Notes: a model not told the origin generated them from the letters alone. Numbered from the stretch's first letter, positions 1-8,633 are shown. The stretch: 13,976 nucleotides of DNA from an uncultured Methylophilus sp. (GCA_936943315.1 CAKZJM010000046.1:1-13976); one strand, 5' to 3'. Made by a program: numbers and translations.

Positions 1-514
1 CCTGTGCGCCAAGCTCGCTGTCTTCAAACGCAATGCATTCTTCTGCGGACAAACCCAGTTTTTCCAGTGCCAGCAAGTAAATATCGGGATGCGGTTTGCC
101 ACGCTTCACCTCTTGCCCACTGGTGACGTGGCTGAAATAGCCAAGCACGCCGGTGTGGGTCAACCGGTGCGTGATATGCGGGATGGGAGAAGAAGAAGCC
201 ACGCTACACACAATGCCTTGGGACTGGTAATACTGCAATAAGGCCTGCACACCATCCTTGAGTGGAAAAGCATGGTCGCGCGCTTCCAGAAAGGCATTGA
301 GCCCTTGCATCACATGTTGAAAGTTGGCTTCACTCCCGAGTTGCTGGGTCATCAGCCGGGTGGAGTCTGACCAGACACGCCCCACCAGCTCTACATATTC
401 AGCCTGGGTGTAGGTGATCCCGATGGTGGCCGCGGCTTGTATGCAGCCTTGCATAATAATGCGCTCGGAATCGATCAGCAGACCGTCCATATCAAAAATT
501 GCCGCTTTAATCAC
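1..514 (-). CDS. HAD-superfamily (subfamily IA) phosphatase, partial
   Basis: Only the first 171 residues are in the window; the C-terminus lies beyond base 1. All of the visible HAD motifs fit: motif I DMDGLLIDSE with nucleophile Asp8 and acid/base Asp10, a small helical C1 cap at about residues 18-80, motif II SSS near residue 107, motif III Lys140 in GKPHPD, and motif IV FEDS at 163-166. It should be a cytosolic Mg2+-dependent phosphotransferase acting on a small phosphorylated metabolite such as a sugar phosphate or phosphoglycolate, of the YniC/beta-phosphoglucomutase-like group; the substrate cannot be read from sequence. The start is taken as GTG at 514, because AGGTG lies 6 bases upstream and the next in-frame codons give the usual IKAAIFD beginning. 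In-frame TTG and GTG at 520 and 523 are alternatives. It is divergent from the amidase gene, with a 272-base gap. Confidence 0.85.
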   Translation of the reverse strand, partial: MIKAAIFDMDGLLIDSERIIMQGCIQAAATIGITYTQAEYVELVGRVWSDSTRLMTQQLGSEANFQHVMQGLNAFLEARDHAFPLKDGVQALLQYYQSQGIVCSVASSSPIPHITHRLTHTGVLGYFSHVTSGQEVKRGKPHPDIYLLALEKLGLSAEECIAFEDSELGAQ

Positions 515-786
515 CTGCAACACCTGCGTGAGTCAAAACATCATTTTATCGCGACTGCGTTGCGGTGAAACAGACAGTTTTCATCAGACGCCCATTTATT
601 TAAGCACGCATACTTGAATCACATACACAACTTAACAAAGTGTGGTTAATATGATCCTACATGACCCCAGCATAGTCAGAGTGTGTATCACGGAACGTCA
701 TGCCATGAAGCGACCCGCCACTGGATGGGAGTTGAAGTTGGTGGCGGCAGTCAACAATAGCGAAGCCTATCGTTAAGGAGCCCCCG
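515..786. other. Intergenic region between divergent genes
   Basis: This 272-base stretch separates the phosphatase (-) and the amidase (+) and must hold both of their promoters. The part at about 600-660 is AT-rich and includes TTAATATGAT, which could supply a -10 element for the plus strand, but I see no convincing -35 at the right distance. A small open frame on the minus strand here (657-857) overlaps the amidase start and has no family resemblance. No RNA gene or strong hairpin is evident. Confidence 0.5.
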
Positions 787-1680
787 ATGGATAAAGCAAA
801 ACTGTACACCTTGCGCTGGTCAGCCATGCAAATTGCCAGGCTGTCTGCCGACCCCAAAGTAGATGCACTGGCACTGAACCAGATTGAAATCCTCTCGCAA
901 TTGCTTGAGGAACCGATCCCCGAAGAATTCAGCCCGCCCGAACCACCCCGGCCCAGTTTGCATGTTGAAGAGGCCGCCCCGGCAAAAAAGCGTTACCCGC
1001 TCGGCGAAAAAAAACTGTGGTACCCCGAAGCGGTCGTACGCACTGATATCAAGCGGGCGGCCAAGGGAGAGTACCCCAAAGGCTATCCTTATGGGGCGAT
1101 TGTCCACTTTACCGCGGGGCAGTACACCAAGGGGGTTGAGAATGCGGTCACGGCTATTTCAAGCAGCCCTTATTTCTTCTGTTGCATAGGCACAGACGGC
1201 AAGTTTGTACAGGCCAATCCGCTCAATCAGTGGGGTTACCATGCTGGCGAAAGTGCCTGGGTGATAGACGGCGCAAAGCGCAATGGTGTTTCCGGTTTTC
1301 TGGTGGGCATTGAAATCACCAATCCGGGACGGCTTGAGGTGCATGACGGCAAGTATTACACCTATTGGGATACTGCCCGCAAAGATCCTATCGATGCCAA
1401 GAAAGTGCGTGTGATTGCGCAAAACAAGGACAATATCCTGGCCGGGGCCTATTTGCCTTATACCAAAGAGCAGGAAACCACCTTGCTTGAGTTTCTGCTC
1501 TGGGCCAAAGCCAACAACCCCAGTGTGTTTGACTTTGACTATGTGCTGGGCCATGACGAAGCGGCAGGCCCCAAAGGCATCGGCCGCTGGCGCAAGAATG
1601 ACCCAGGAGGCGCCTTATCGATGACCATGACTGAATTCAGGCAATTGCTCAAAGACGAATATAAAAAACGTTATGGCTAA
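787..1680 (+). CDS. N-acetylmuramoyl-L-alanine amidase (Amidase_2 / PGRP fold)
   Basis: A 297-residue protein that should cleave the bond between N-acetylmuramic acid and L-alanine in peptidoglycan or its fragments. The Amidase_2 domain spans about residues 100-290. Likely zinc ligands are His107 (IVHFTAG), His256 (LGHDE) and Asp272 (KNDPGG), with the conserved WGYHAG at 149-154 and the catalytic-type Glu176 in GIEITNPG. Lys270 sits where T7 lysozyme/AmpD-type enzymes have a conserved Lys. Residues 1-95 are hydrophilic, acidic and proline-rich around 43-56, with no signal peptide or membrane segment, so it looks cytosolic or exported by another route (AmpD-like recycling or a phage-lysin-like enzyme). 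AAGGAG at 775-780, 6 bases before ATG, fixes the start. It stands alone and converges on the amidoligase cluster. The family is clear; the physiological role is not. Confidence 0.88.
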   Translation: MDKAKLYTLRWSAMQIARLSADPKVDALALNQIEILSQLLEEPIPEEFSPPEPPRPSLHVEEAAPAKKRYPLGEKKLWYPEAVVRTDIKRAAKGEYPKGYPYGAIVHFTAGQYTKGVENAVTAISSSPYFFCCIGTDGKFVQANPLNQWGYHAGESAWVIDGAKRNGVSGFLVGIEITNPGRLEVHDGKYYTYWDTARKDPIDAKKVRVIAQNKDNILAGAYLPYTKEQETTLLEFLLWAKANNPSVFDFDYVLGHDEAAGPKGIGRWRKNDPGGALSMTMTEFRQLLKDEYKKRYG

Positions 1681-1689
1681 GCGCCAGGC

Positions 1690-1715
1690 AAAAAAATGCC
1701 CCGATCAGCCGGGGC
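1690..1715 (-). terminator. Rho-independent terminator (minus strand)
   Basis: GCCCCG (1698-1703) and CGGGGC (1710-1715) form a 6-bp GC stem with a 6-base loop. On the minus strand it is followed by a run of seven T (A run 1690-1696 on the plus strand). It lies 119 bases past the stop of the transglutaminase gene and just after the amidase stop, so it would end the minus-strand cluster. On the plus strand no T run follows, so it is a poor terminator for the amidase. Confidence 0.7.
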
Positions 1716-1800
1716 GAATTGTGGACTTACCTATCTCTCACAGGCCATAGATTAAAGCATGGACAGAGCGGCAGAGTTGATCAATATCAAACACAGGCAG

Positions 1801-1825
1801 AAAACACAGAAAAACCCTGTGTTTT
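1801..1825. terminator. Hairpin just past the transglutaminase stop
   Basis: AAAACACAG (1801-1809) and CTGTGTTTT (1817-1825) are perfect 9-base inverted repeats with a 7-base loop, starting 8 bases after the TAA stop at 1834-1836 of the minus-strand gene. The A/T-rich outer arms make it work-alike on both strands, but the stem is weak and the T tract short. It may be an inefficient first terminator ahead of the stronger one at 1690-1715, or an RNA 3'-end stabiliser. Confidence 0.5.
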
Positions 1826-1833
1826 GATTGCAT

Positions 1834-2721
1834 TTAAGCCATCGCATAATCGAGTGGCGTGACTGTGACACTCACTTTGAGCTGCTGCGCGCCACCGCCA
1901 AGCACGACCCCGCGCATCGGTGACACATCGCCGAAATCACGCCCCCAGGCGACGGTAATATGGTCCTGCTGGACTAAACAATTATTGGTTGGGTCAAAAT
2001 CTACCCAGCCATACATCGGGCAATAGACCGAGACCCAGGCATGTGAGGCATCAGCGCCTACCAGCCGTGGCTGCCCAGGCGGGGGATGCGTGAGAATGTA
2101 TCCACTGACATAGCGGCAGGGCAGGCCCAGTGAGCGCAATGCGCCCAGCATCAGATGAGCAAAATCCTGACACACGCCGCGACGGCCTTTCAGGACCTCA
2201 TCGAGCGGGGTGGAAACATCGGTCGCCTGTGCATCAAACTCAAATTCGGCATGTATCTTCTGCGTCAGTGCCATGGCGGCTTCAAGCAGCGGGCGCTGCG
2301 GGGTGAAGCAGGTCAATGCGTAGTTGGCCAATGCCTCACTGCATTTGACCCTGGCCGTCGTATAGATAAAAGGGGCGGCTTCGAGATATTGTGTGCCCTC
2401 GCTCTTGAGCATGGCTTGCACCAGCTCCCAGGCGGGGCTCTGCGCCAATGCACTGATTGTGGGCCGCGGCAACACTTCGACCTGAAAGCGTGAGGTGACC
2501 TCTAGTGACTGGTGCGGCACAAGCATGGTCAGGTAGTCGGTATGGTTGCCAAAAAAATCCAGGCGCCGTGACTGTTCGGCCGGGGAGGGCTCACAGGCCA
2601 GGGTGTAGGAGACACATTGCTGATACGGTGTTTGCCGCGGCATCATGTGCACCATCTGCTGTGACTGGATCACCGGCAGGTCATAACTGTAATGGGTTTG
2701 ATGTTCGACTTGATAGCGCAT
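1834..2721 (-). CDS. Transglutaminase-like cysteine peptidase family protein
   Basis: A 295-residue protein with the bacterial transglutaminase-like N-terminal domain (about 1-90, opening with YQVEHQTHYSYDLPV) and a transglutaminase core (about 140-255). The papain-like triad is complete: Cys184 in RRGVCQDFAH, His227 in ASHAW, and Asp243 in WVDFDPTN. There is no signal peptide, so it acts in the cytosol. Members of this group sit beside circularly permuted ATP-grasp/alpha-E genes and are predicted to hydrolyse or transfer amide bonds made by the ligase. It is last in the cluster: ATG is 9 bases after the ATP-grasp stop, and its ribosome site (AGGGTG) overlaps that stop, which implies translational coupling. 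Sequence does not decide between peptidase and true transglutaminase activity. Confidence 0.88.
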   Translation of the reverse strand: MRYQVEHQTHYSYDLPVIQSQQMVHMMPRQTPYQQCVSYTLACEPSPAEQSRRLDFFGNHTDYLTMLVPHQSLEVTSRFQVEVLPRPTISALAQSPAWELVQAMLKSEGTQYLEAAPFIYTTARVKCSEALANYALTCFTPQRPLLEAAMALTQKIHAEFEFDAQATDVSTPLDEVLKGRRGVCQDFAHLMLGALRSLGLPCRYVSGYILTHPPPGQPRLVGADASHAWVSVYCPMYGWVDFDPTNNCLVQQDHITVAWGRDFGDVSPMRGVVLGGGAQQLKVSVTVTPLDYAMA

Positions 2722-2730
2722 GGCAACACC

Positions 2731-5271
2731 CTAATAGCCTGGGCTCACCAGCGGACTGGCATAACTGAAAAACCGCGCACTGAGCCGGTCAGACAACGTG
2801 AGCGTGACCTCATAGGTATGATTGAGCCACTCGGCCAATGTGCCATTGCCTGGCGCAAAGCATTGATCCGGGTCCAGCTGCAACAGCGTCTGCCAGCAAT
2901 CATTCAGTGCGGTGGAGATACCGCCTGCATTGTCCTGCGCATCCATTTCTTCGAGGTATTTGACCAGCCCTTTGATCTGAAACACCACAGAATTGGGGTT
3001 ATTGCCATCCATCAGCAGCAGGTCAAGCACCGGCAGCCATTCGGGTTGTGCGGCATAACGGGCACGGTAAGTCACCAGGTTATTGGTCGCCTGTAACAGC
3101 CATTCAAGATTACTGTGCTGCGGCATGCCCAGTGCGCGGCTCAACAGCACACACATAAACTGCAAGCGCTCTATCCGCCGCCCCAGCGACATAAACCGCC
3201 AGCCCAGGTCACGAGTCATCCAGTCCATGGCGAAACCGGTGAGGGTGACAAAATGATTGATGGCCTGCTCTATATGCGCCAAAGCATCTTGCAGGCTGGC
3301 ATGCTGGTGCCGAGTAATAAACTGGCGAGAAAGTGTGTTTACGGTACGCCAGTGGTCGTTAGAAATACGTTCACGCAAGTTAAACGCCTGCTGAAACAGT
3401 TGCTGCACACTGGTCGCCAGGCTACTGGATTGTTGCGAGAACACGGCCTGGACCAGTAAGGGTTCGATGTCATCATCTGTCCAGGGTTGCCAGTTGGCCA
3501 ACTCTTCTTCGTCTTTAGGGCTGGGTAACAACTCAAACCACTGGCATAAGCCCTGCATGGTCGACCATTCGCCCGCGCGAGATTCCGGGGTGTATTCCAC
3601 AAGCGCGCGTATCGTCGCCCGCAGCATGATGGCTTTTTGCAGGTTACGCACCGAATAACGGCCATACCAGAACAGGTTTTCGGCCATGCGGCTGGAGAGG
3701 TAGGCGTTCTCGCGTACCAGGTCTTGGCTGGAGGTGGTTTTGCGCAGCAAACTGAAGGGCGGCTGGCTATCATGCGACAACACCCAGGTATCTTTGCTGG
3801 TGCCGCCGCGCTGCATGGTCACCACGCGCGCATCTTTGCCGCTGGCAACGCGCGACAAGCCACCCGGCAGGATGGCATAGCCGTTAGGCGTGGCAAAGGC
3901 ATACACCCGCAGGCTCACCGCCAGCGAACCCAGTTGCGGTTGATGCTGGTGCGTGGTGAGCACCGGCGCATGTGAAATATCTACTTGTTCTTGGGCAATA
4001 TAGTGGTCAGGCTGCGCGCGCAACTTGGCAATAAGCGCCTCTTTTTGAGTGGCATTCAAGTCTTCAGCAAACACGGGCGAAGCATGCCCTTGCGTATAGG
4101 CCGGTTTAATCACCAGGTGATCAAGGTTCTGGATCACATACTCCAGCGCGGCAGGCTCACCACACCACCAGGTCGCTACCGAAGGCATGCGTAATGCCTC
4201 GCCTAGCAACGACTGGCACAGGCCAGGCAAAAAGCCAAGCAGGGCGCCTGATTGCAATACATTGGCGCCCAGGGCATTGGCAATCAGCACATTGCCTAGC
4301 CGGGCCGCCTGCGTCAGGCCTGCCACCCCCAGCAAGGAGTCAGCATTGAGCTCCAGCGGGTCACAGTAATCATCATCGATGCGGCGCAAAATGGCGTGTA
4401 CCGGTTTGAGCCCGGCGATGGTCTTGAGCCAGACGACGCCATTGCGTACGGTCAGGTCGCTGCCTTGCACCAGTGGATAGCCCAGATAACCGGCCAGGAA
4501 AGATTGTTCGTGATAAGTTTCGTTATACGGTCCGGGAGTCAAAATGACCACCAGCGGCGGCTCACCCTGGCCCAGCGCCGAAATTCCAGGGACAGTCTGC
4601 GCCTGGTTGGCCGCCACGCGGTGCCCCCAATGCGCGAGGCTGTCGCGCATGCTGGCAAAAAAACCACTCAGGCGCTCAATATTCAGGTCGCGGAACAGCT
4701 CTGGAAAGGCACTCGAAATAATGGTGCGGTTTTCCAGCGCATATCCAGCGCCCGTCGGGCCTTGGGTGCGGTCAGAAACCACCCACCACTGGCCATTAGG
4801 TGCACGCGCCAGATCGACCGCATAACTATGCAAGGCGATATTGTCGTAATGCGGAATACCGACGCAAGAAGGCAAAAAGCCGCTATGCCCGTATATCAGG
4901 GCGGGCGGCAACTGGCCGCTCAGCAGTAGCTGCTGCTCGCCATAAACATCCAGCAATACCCGATTCAGCAAGGTCGCACGCTGTGCTACTGACGCGGCGA
5001 TGTGCTGCCATTCATCTTGCGGAATAATCAACGGCAGGACATCCAGATCCCATGGGCGCTGCACGCCATGCGTATCGGCATAGACGTTATAAGTCACGCC
5101 GTTATCACGAATCTGGCGCTGCACAGCCTCAATGCGCTTGCGCATGGCCGTAGGCTCTTCGGCCTCCAGCTGCGCGACCAGCGCCTGCCAATGCGGGCGC
5201 GCCTGTCCGCTGGCATCCAACAGTTCGTTGTAGCGGTCAGAAAAATAAAGCTGGTTGAGCACCGATTGCAT
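2731..5271 (-). CDS. Circularly permuted ATP-grasp amidoligase fused to alpha-E domain
   Basis: An 846-residue two-part protein. Residues about 60-500 are a circularly permuted type 2 ATP-grasp ligase (DUF404/DUF407 family): GYALENR at 176-182, LTPGPYNETYHEQ at 244-256, RRIDDDYCDPLEL at 296-308, NALGANVLQSG at 332-342, LVIKPAY with likely ATP-binding Lys389, and RVYAF...ILPGGLSR at 456-474. Residues about 522-840 are the all-helical alpha-E domain, beginning LSSRMAENLFWYGRY. In many bacteria these are two adjacent genes; here they are one chain, which supports physical cooperation. The predicted reaction is ATP-dependent COOH-NH2 ligation, with product unknown. ATG at 5271 has no clear Shine-Dalgarno sequence; a GTG three codons in does not improve this. 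The gene lies 60 bases after the DUF2126 gene and 9 before the second transglutaminase, and is very probably in the same transcript. Confidence 0.92.
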   Translation of the reverse strand: MQSVLNQLYFSDRYNELLDASGQARPHWQALVAQLEAEEPTAMRKRIEAVQRQIRDNGVTYNVYADTHGVQRPWDLDVLPLIIPQDEWQHIAASVAQRATLLNRVLLDVYGEQQLLLSGQLPPALIYGHSGFLPSCVGIPHYDNIALHSYAVDLARAPNGQWWVVSDRTQGPTGAGYALENRTIISSAFPELFRDLNIERLSGFFASMRDSLAHWGHRVAANQAQTVPGISALGQGEPPLVVILTPGPYNETYHEQSFLAGYLGYPLVQGSDLTVRNGVVWLKTIAGLKPVHAILRRIDDDYCDPLELNADSLLGVAGLTQAARLGNVLIANALGANVLQSGALLGFLPGLCQSLLGEALRMPSVATWWCGEPAALEYVIQNLDHLVIKPAYTQGHASPVFAEDLNATQKEALIAKLRAQPDHYIAQEQVDISHAPVLTTHQHQPQLGSLAVSLRVYAFATPNGYAILPGGLSRVASGKDARVVTMQRGGTSKDTWVLSHDSQPPFSLLRKTTSSQDLVRENAYLSSRMAENLFWYGRYSVRNLQKAIMLRATIRALVEYTPESRAGEWSTMQGLCQWFELLPSPKDEEELANWQPWTDDDIEPLLVQAVFSQQSSSLATSVQQLFQQAFNLRERISNDHWRTVNTLSRQFITRHQHASLQDALAHIEQAINHFVTLTGFAMDWMTRDLGWRFMSLGRRIERLQFMCVLLSRALGMPQHSNLEWLLQATNNLVTYRARYAAQPEWLPVLDLLLMDGNNPNSVVFQIKGLVKYLEEMDAQDNAGGISTALNDCWQTLLQLDPDQCFAPGNGTLAEWLNHTYEVTLTLSDRLSARFFSYASPLVSPGY

Positions 5272-5331
5272 ATTGAATAAGGATTTAGCGACGAGACATT
5301 ACATAACCAGACATTGAGTGTAACAGGATGT

Positions 5332-8300
5332 TCACTCCTTGGCCTGCCAGCGCAGGTCTAAGGTAAACGGAAAACGCGGATTCGGTGGTTCTTTTACCAC
5401 ATCCACCCGGCCCGGCGTATGCCCATGCGCCCAGAAACGCGCGAACCGCCGTGCCTCTGCTTCATTGGCATTGACAGGGAAGGTGCTGTAATTGCGTCCG
5501 CCGGGATGCGAAACATGGTAAGTGCAGCCACCGAGGGACTTTTCACTCCAGGTATCCACCAGGTCAAACACCAGCGGCGCTTGCACCGGGATGGTGGGAT
5601 GCAAGGCTGACCAGGGGTTCCAGGCCCTGAAACGTACCCCGGCCACATATTCACCAGCGTTGCCCGTGGGTTGCAAAGGCAGTGGCCTGCCGTTACAAGT
5701 CACCACATGCCTGCCATCCGTCAAGCCACGCACACGTAACTGCATACGCTCGACTGACGAATCAACATAACGCGCCGTACCCCCAGCGGAAACTTCTTCA
5801 CCCAGCACATTCCACGGCTCAATCGCCTGCCGCAACTCCAGCTCTATGCCATGATAGGCCACGGTGCCATAGCGCGGAAAACGGAACTCGATAAAAGAGT
5901 CAAACCAGCGCCGCTCGAATGCATATCCCGCTTCACGCAAATCGGCCACCACATCGGCAATATCCTGCGCCACACACTGTGGCAGCATCCAGCGGTCATG
6001 CAGCTCTGTGCCCCAGTGCACCAGGTTGCCAGTGTATGGCGTTTTCCAAAAGCGGGCCACCAGTGCCCGCAGCAATAAACTTTGCAGCAAACTCATGCGT
6101 GCATGCGGCGGCATTTCAAACGCGCGAAACTCCACCAGGCCCAGCCGTCCGGTGGGACCATCCGGCGAGTAGAGCTTATCGATAGAAAACTCAGAACGAT
6201 GGGTGTTGCCGGTCAAATCTACCAGCAGGTTGCGCAACAGGCGGTCTACCAGCCAGGGCTGTTCGCTTTCCTTACCCGGTGGCAACATTTTCTCCATCTG
6301 CTGAAACGCAATGGCCAGCTCATACAGGTTGTCATCGCGTGCTTCATCGACACGGGGAGCCTGGCTGGTGGGGCCGATAAAGGTGCCCGAAAACAAGTAG
6401 GAGAGCGACGGATGATTCTGCCAATAGGTGATCAGGCTACGCAGCACGTCAGGTCGCCGCAGCATGGGGCTATCGGCGGCAGTCGCGCCGCCCAGCGTCA
6501 CGTGGTTGCCGCCGCCCGTGCCGGTATGGCGGCCATCTAGCATGAACTTTTCAGTGCCCAAGCGGCACACCCTGGCCTCCTCATACAACAGGCTCATGTT
6601 GCTAACGAGCTCTTGCCAGGTGCTGGCCGGATGGATATTCACCTCAATCACGCCGGGGTCAGGCGTGACACTGAGCAACTTGAGACGGCTATCCCGCGGT
6701 GGGGTATACCCCTCCAGCCACAATTTGATTTTCAAATCGCTGGCGGTTTGTTCAACCGCGCTCAATAAGTCCAGATAATCCTCGAGCCGACTCACCGGCG
6801 GCATAAAGACATGCAACCGGCCTTTACGCACTTGCACGCACAGGGCAGTGTGTATGACCTCACGCGCCAGGGGCTGGGTGGTTTTGTGCTTGAGCCTGAC
6901 TTTGGGTGGCTTGGATTTGCCTAGTGTTTCTTGCGCTTCAAATGGGTCTAGAGGAAATGTCGGCTCGATATCTGCCGGTAATTGCCAGGGTAATGAAGAC
7001 AATGGCAAACGCAGGCCCATGGGCGAATCGCCACCCAACAGATACAAATGCTCTCGCCGTAACGGCCATTTGCTGGTCAGCCACTCACCCGCTGCGCGGC
7101 TTTCATCCGGCTTGAGCGGCATGACGTAACCCACAACCTGCCCCAAGCCTTGACTCAGCAGCGATGCCAGCCGTTTGCGTTCGGCCGGGTCTTTCAGGTC
7201 AGCTGCGAGCGGGTCAACATTGGCTGGCAACTGTTGCTCCTGCTGCGCCACACTCATGACATCTTCATAGGCTGGCATCACGCAGGCTTTAGGAAAACCC
7301 AGCATGCCCGCCAGATGATTGGCAAACGCTTCGGCCTGCGCCAGGTCGTAACCGTCATCACTACCATCCACAGAAAACAGGCTGGCGTCCTGCCACACTG
7401 GCTTGCCATCGGGCCGCCAGTAAATATTGATTGCCCAGCGCGGCAAAGGCTCGCCGGGATACCACTTGCCTTGGCCGTAGTGCAAGAAGCCCTGCGGCGC
7501 AAAATGGTTTTTCAGGCGCAGTGCCAGCTTGCCTGCCAGCGTACGTTTGTGGTCACCCAGGGCCTGCGTGTTCCATTGCGCACCATCCATATCATCAATC
7601 GAGACAAAAGTCGGCTCGCCACCCTGGGTCAAACGCACGTCCATGCTCAGTAGCTGTTTGTCGACCTGTTCACCCAGCTTGACAATGGCTTGCCAGTCTT
7701 TTTCGCTATATGGCTTGGTCACACGTGGATCTTCATGGATACGGGTGACCGTCATTTCATGGCTGAACGTCACCTCGGCGACATCGGTGAATCCGGTCAC
7801 CGGCGCCGCTGAAGAAGGCAAGGCTGTACACGCCAACGGAATATGGCCTTCTCCTGCCATCAAGCCAGAGGTCGGGTCTAGCCCTACCCAGCCAGCGCCG
7901 GGAATAAATACTTCAGTCCAGGCATGCAGGTCGGTGAAGTCTTTATCGGTGCCACTAGGGCCATCCAGCGCCTCTACATCTGCCTTGAGCTGTATCAGGT
8001 ATCCAGAGACAAACCGCGCCGCCAAGCCTAGCTGACGCATGATTTGTACCAGCAACCAGGCCGAATCCCGGCATGAGCCCGTTCGTTTCTGCAACGTTTC
8101 TTCGGGTGTCTGTATGCCAGGCTCCATGCGCACGGTATAGCCGATATCGCCTTGCAGGCGCTGGTTCACGGCGACTAAAAAATCCACAATTCCCAGCTCG
8201 GGGCGGATCACTTCCTGACGCACCACCTCCATCCAGGCTTGCAGCAAAGGGCCGCCGGGATCAGCTTGCAGATAGGCGGTTAATTCGAAGGCCTGCTGCT

Positions 8301-8622
8301 CGGTATACTGGAATGGAAAATGCTCGGCATACTTCTCCACAAAGAAGTCAAACGGGTTGATCACCGTCATGTCCGCCACCAAATCGACCGTAAAGTCGAG
8401 TTCACGCACCATTTCGGGGAATACAAAACGGGCGATATAGTTACCGTAAGGGTCTTGCTGCCAGTTAATAAAGTGCTTTTCGGGTGTCACCGTCAGTGAA
8501 TATGACAACACTGGCGTACGCGCATGCGCGGCTGGTTTCAGGCGGACTTCATGTGGAGACAAGTTGACCAGACGGTCGAATTGATAACGGGTGCGGTGAT
8601 GTAAAGCAACGCGGATAGCCAC
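5332..8622 (-). CDS. Transglutaminase-DUF2126 putative amidoligase fusion
   Basis: A very large cytosolic protein (1096 residues from the GTG start). Residues 1-90 are the transglutaminase-like N-terminal domain and about 140-255 the catalytic core, with Cys184 (RTGSCRDSAW), His233 (DLHAWTE) and Asp249 (GLDPTSG). Residues about 310-1090 are DUF2126, classed as a putative glutamine-synthetase-like amidoligase: LTQGGEPTF at 331-339, DPGVIEVNIHP near 655-665, TGGGNHVTLGG at 702-712 and VEFRAFEMPPHARM at 830-843 look like its metal- and substrate-binding strips. So one chain carries both a ligase and an amide-cleaving or transfer module, as is usual for this family. I chose GTG at 8622 over ATG at 8628: AAGGA ends directly against the ATG (no spacing) but lies 6 bases before the GTG, and the GTG start gives the family-typical AIxVALHH opening. 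Confidence 0.9.
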   Translation of the reverse strand: MAIRVALHHRTRYQFDRLVNLSPHEVRLKPAAHARTPVLSYSLTVTPEKHFINWQQDPYGNYIARFVFPEMVRELDFTVDLVADMTVINPFDFFVEKYAEHFPFQYTEQQAFELTAYLQADPGGPLLQAWMEVVRQEVIRPELGIVDFLVAVNQRLQGDIGYTVRMEPGIQTPEETLQKRTGSCRDSAWLLVQIMRQLGLAARFVSGYLIQLKADVEALDGPSGTDKDFTDLHAWTEVFIPGAGWVGLDPTSGLMAGEGHIPLACTALPSSAAPVTGFTDVAEVTFSHEMTVTRIHEDPRVTKPYSEKDWQAIVKLGEQVDKQLLSMDVRLTQGGEPTFVSIDDMDGAQWNTQALGDHKRTLAGKLALRLKNHFAPQGFLHYGQGKWYPGEPLPRWAINIYWRPDGKPVWQDASLFSVDGSDDGYDLAQAEAFANHLAGMLGFPKACVMPAYEDVMSVAQQEQQLPANVDPLAADLKDPAERKRLASLLSQGLGQVVGYVMPLKPDESRAAGEWLTSKWPLRREHLYLLGGDSPMGLRLPLSSLPWQLPADIEPTFPLDPFEAQETLGKSKPPKVRLKHKTTQPLAREVIHTALCVQVRKGRLHVFMPPVSRLEDYLDLLSAVEQTASDLKIKLWLEGYTPPRDSRLKLLSVTPDPGVIEVNIHPASTWQELVSNMSLLYEEARVCRLGTEKFMLDGRHTGTGGGNHVTLGGATAADSPMLRRPDVLRSLITYWQNHPSLSYLFSGTFIGPTSQAPRVDEARDDNLYELAIAFQQMEKMLPPGKESEQPWLVDRLLRNLLVDLTGNTHRSEFSIDKLYSPDGPTGRLGLVEFRAFEMPPHARMSLLQSLLLRALVARFWKTPYTGNLVHWGTELHDRWMLPQCVAQDIADVVADLREAGYAFERRWFDSFIEFRFPRYGTVAYHGIELELRQAIEPWNVLGEEVSAGGTARYVDSSVERMQLRVRGLTDGRHVVTCNGRPLPLQPTGNAGEYVAGVRFRAWNPWSALHPTIPVQAPLVFDLVDTWSEKSLGGCTYHVSHPGGRNYSTFPVNANEAEARRFARFWAHGHTPGRVDVVKEPPNPRFPFTLDLRWQAKE

Positions 8623-8628
8623 TGCCAT

Positions 8629-8633
8629 TCCTT
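8629..8633 (-). promoter_or_regulatory. Ribosome-binding site that selects the GTG start
   Basis: AAGGA on the minus strand touches the upstream ATG (8626-8628) with zero spacing and is 6 bases from the in-frame GTG (8620-8622). Standard spacing therefore favours the GTG as the start of the transglutaminase-DUF2126 gene. Confidence 0.7.

Noticed and set aside
657..857. Small minus-strand frame before the amidase
   Set aside because: It overlaps the amidase start, has no convincing ribosome site and resembles nothing recognisable.
3339..3773. Open frames within the amidoligase genes on either strand
   Set aside because: They are shadows of strongly conserved coding frames and carry no family motifs or ribosome sites of their own.
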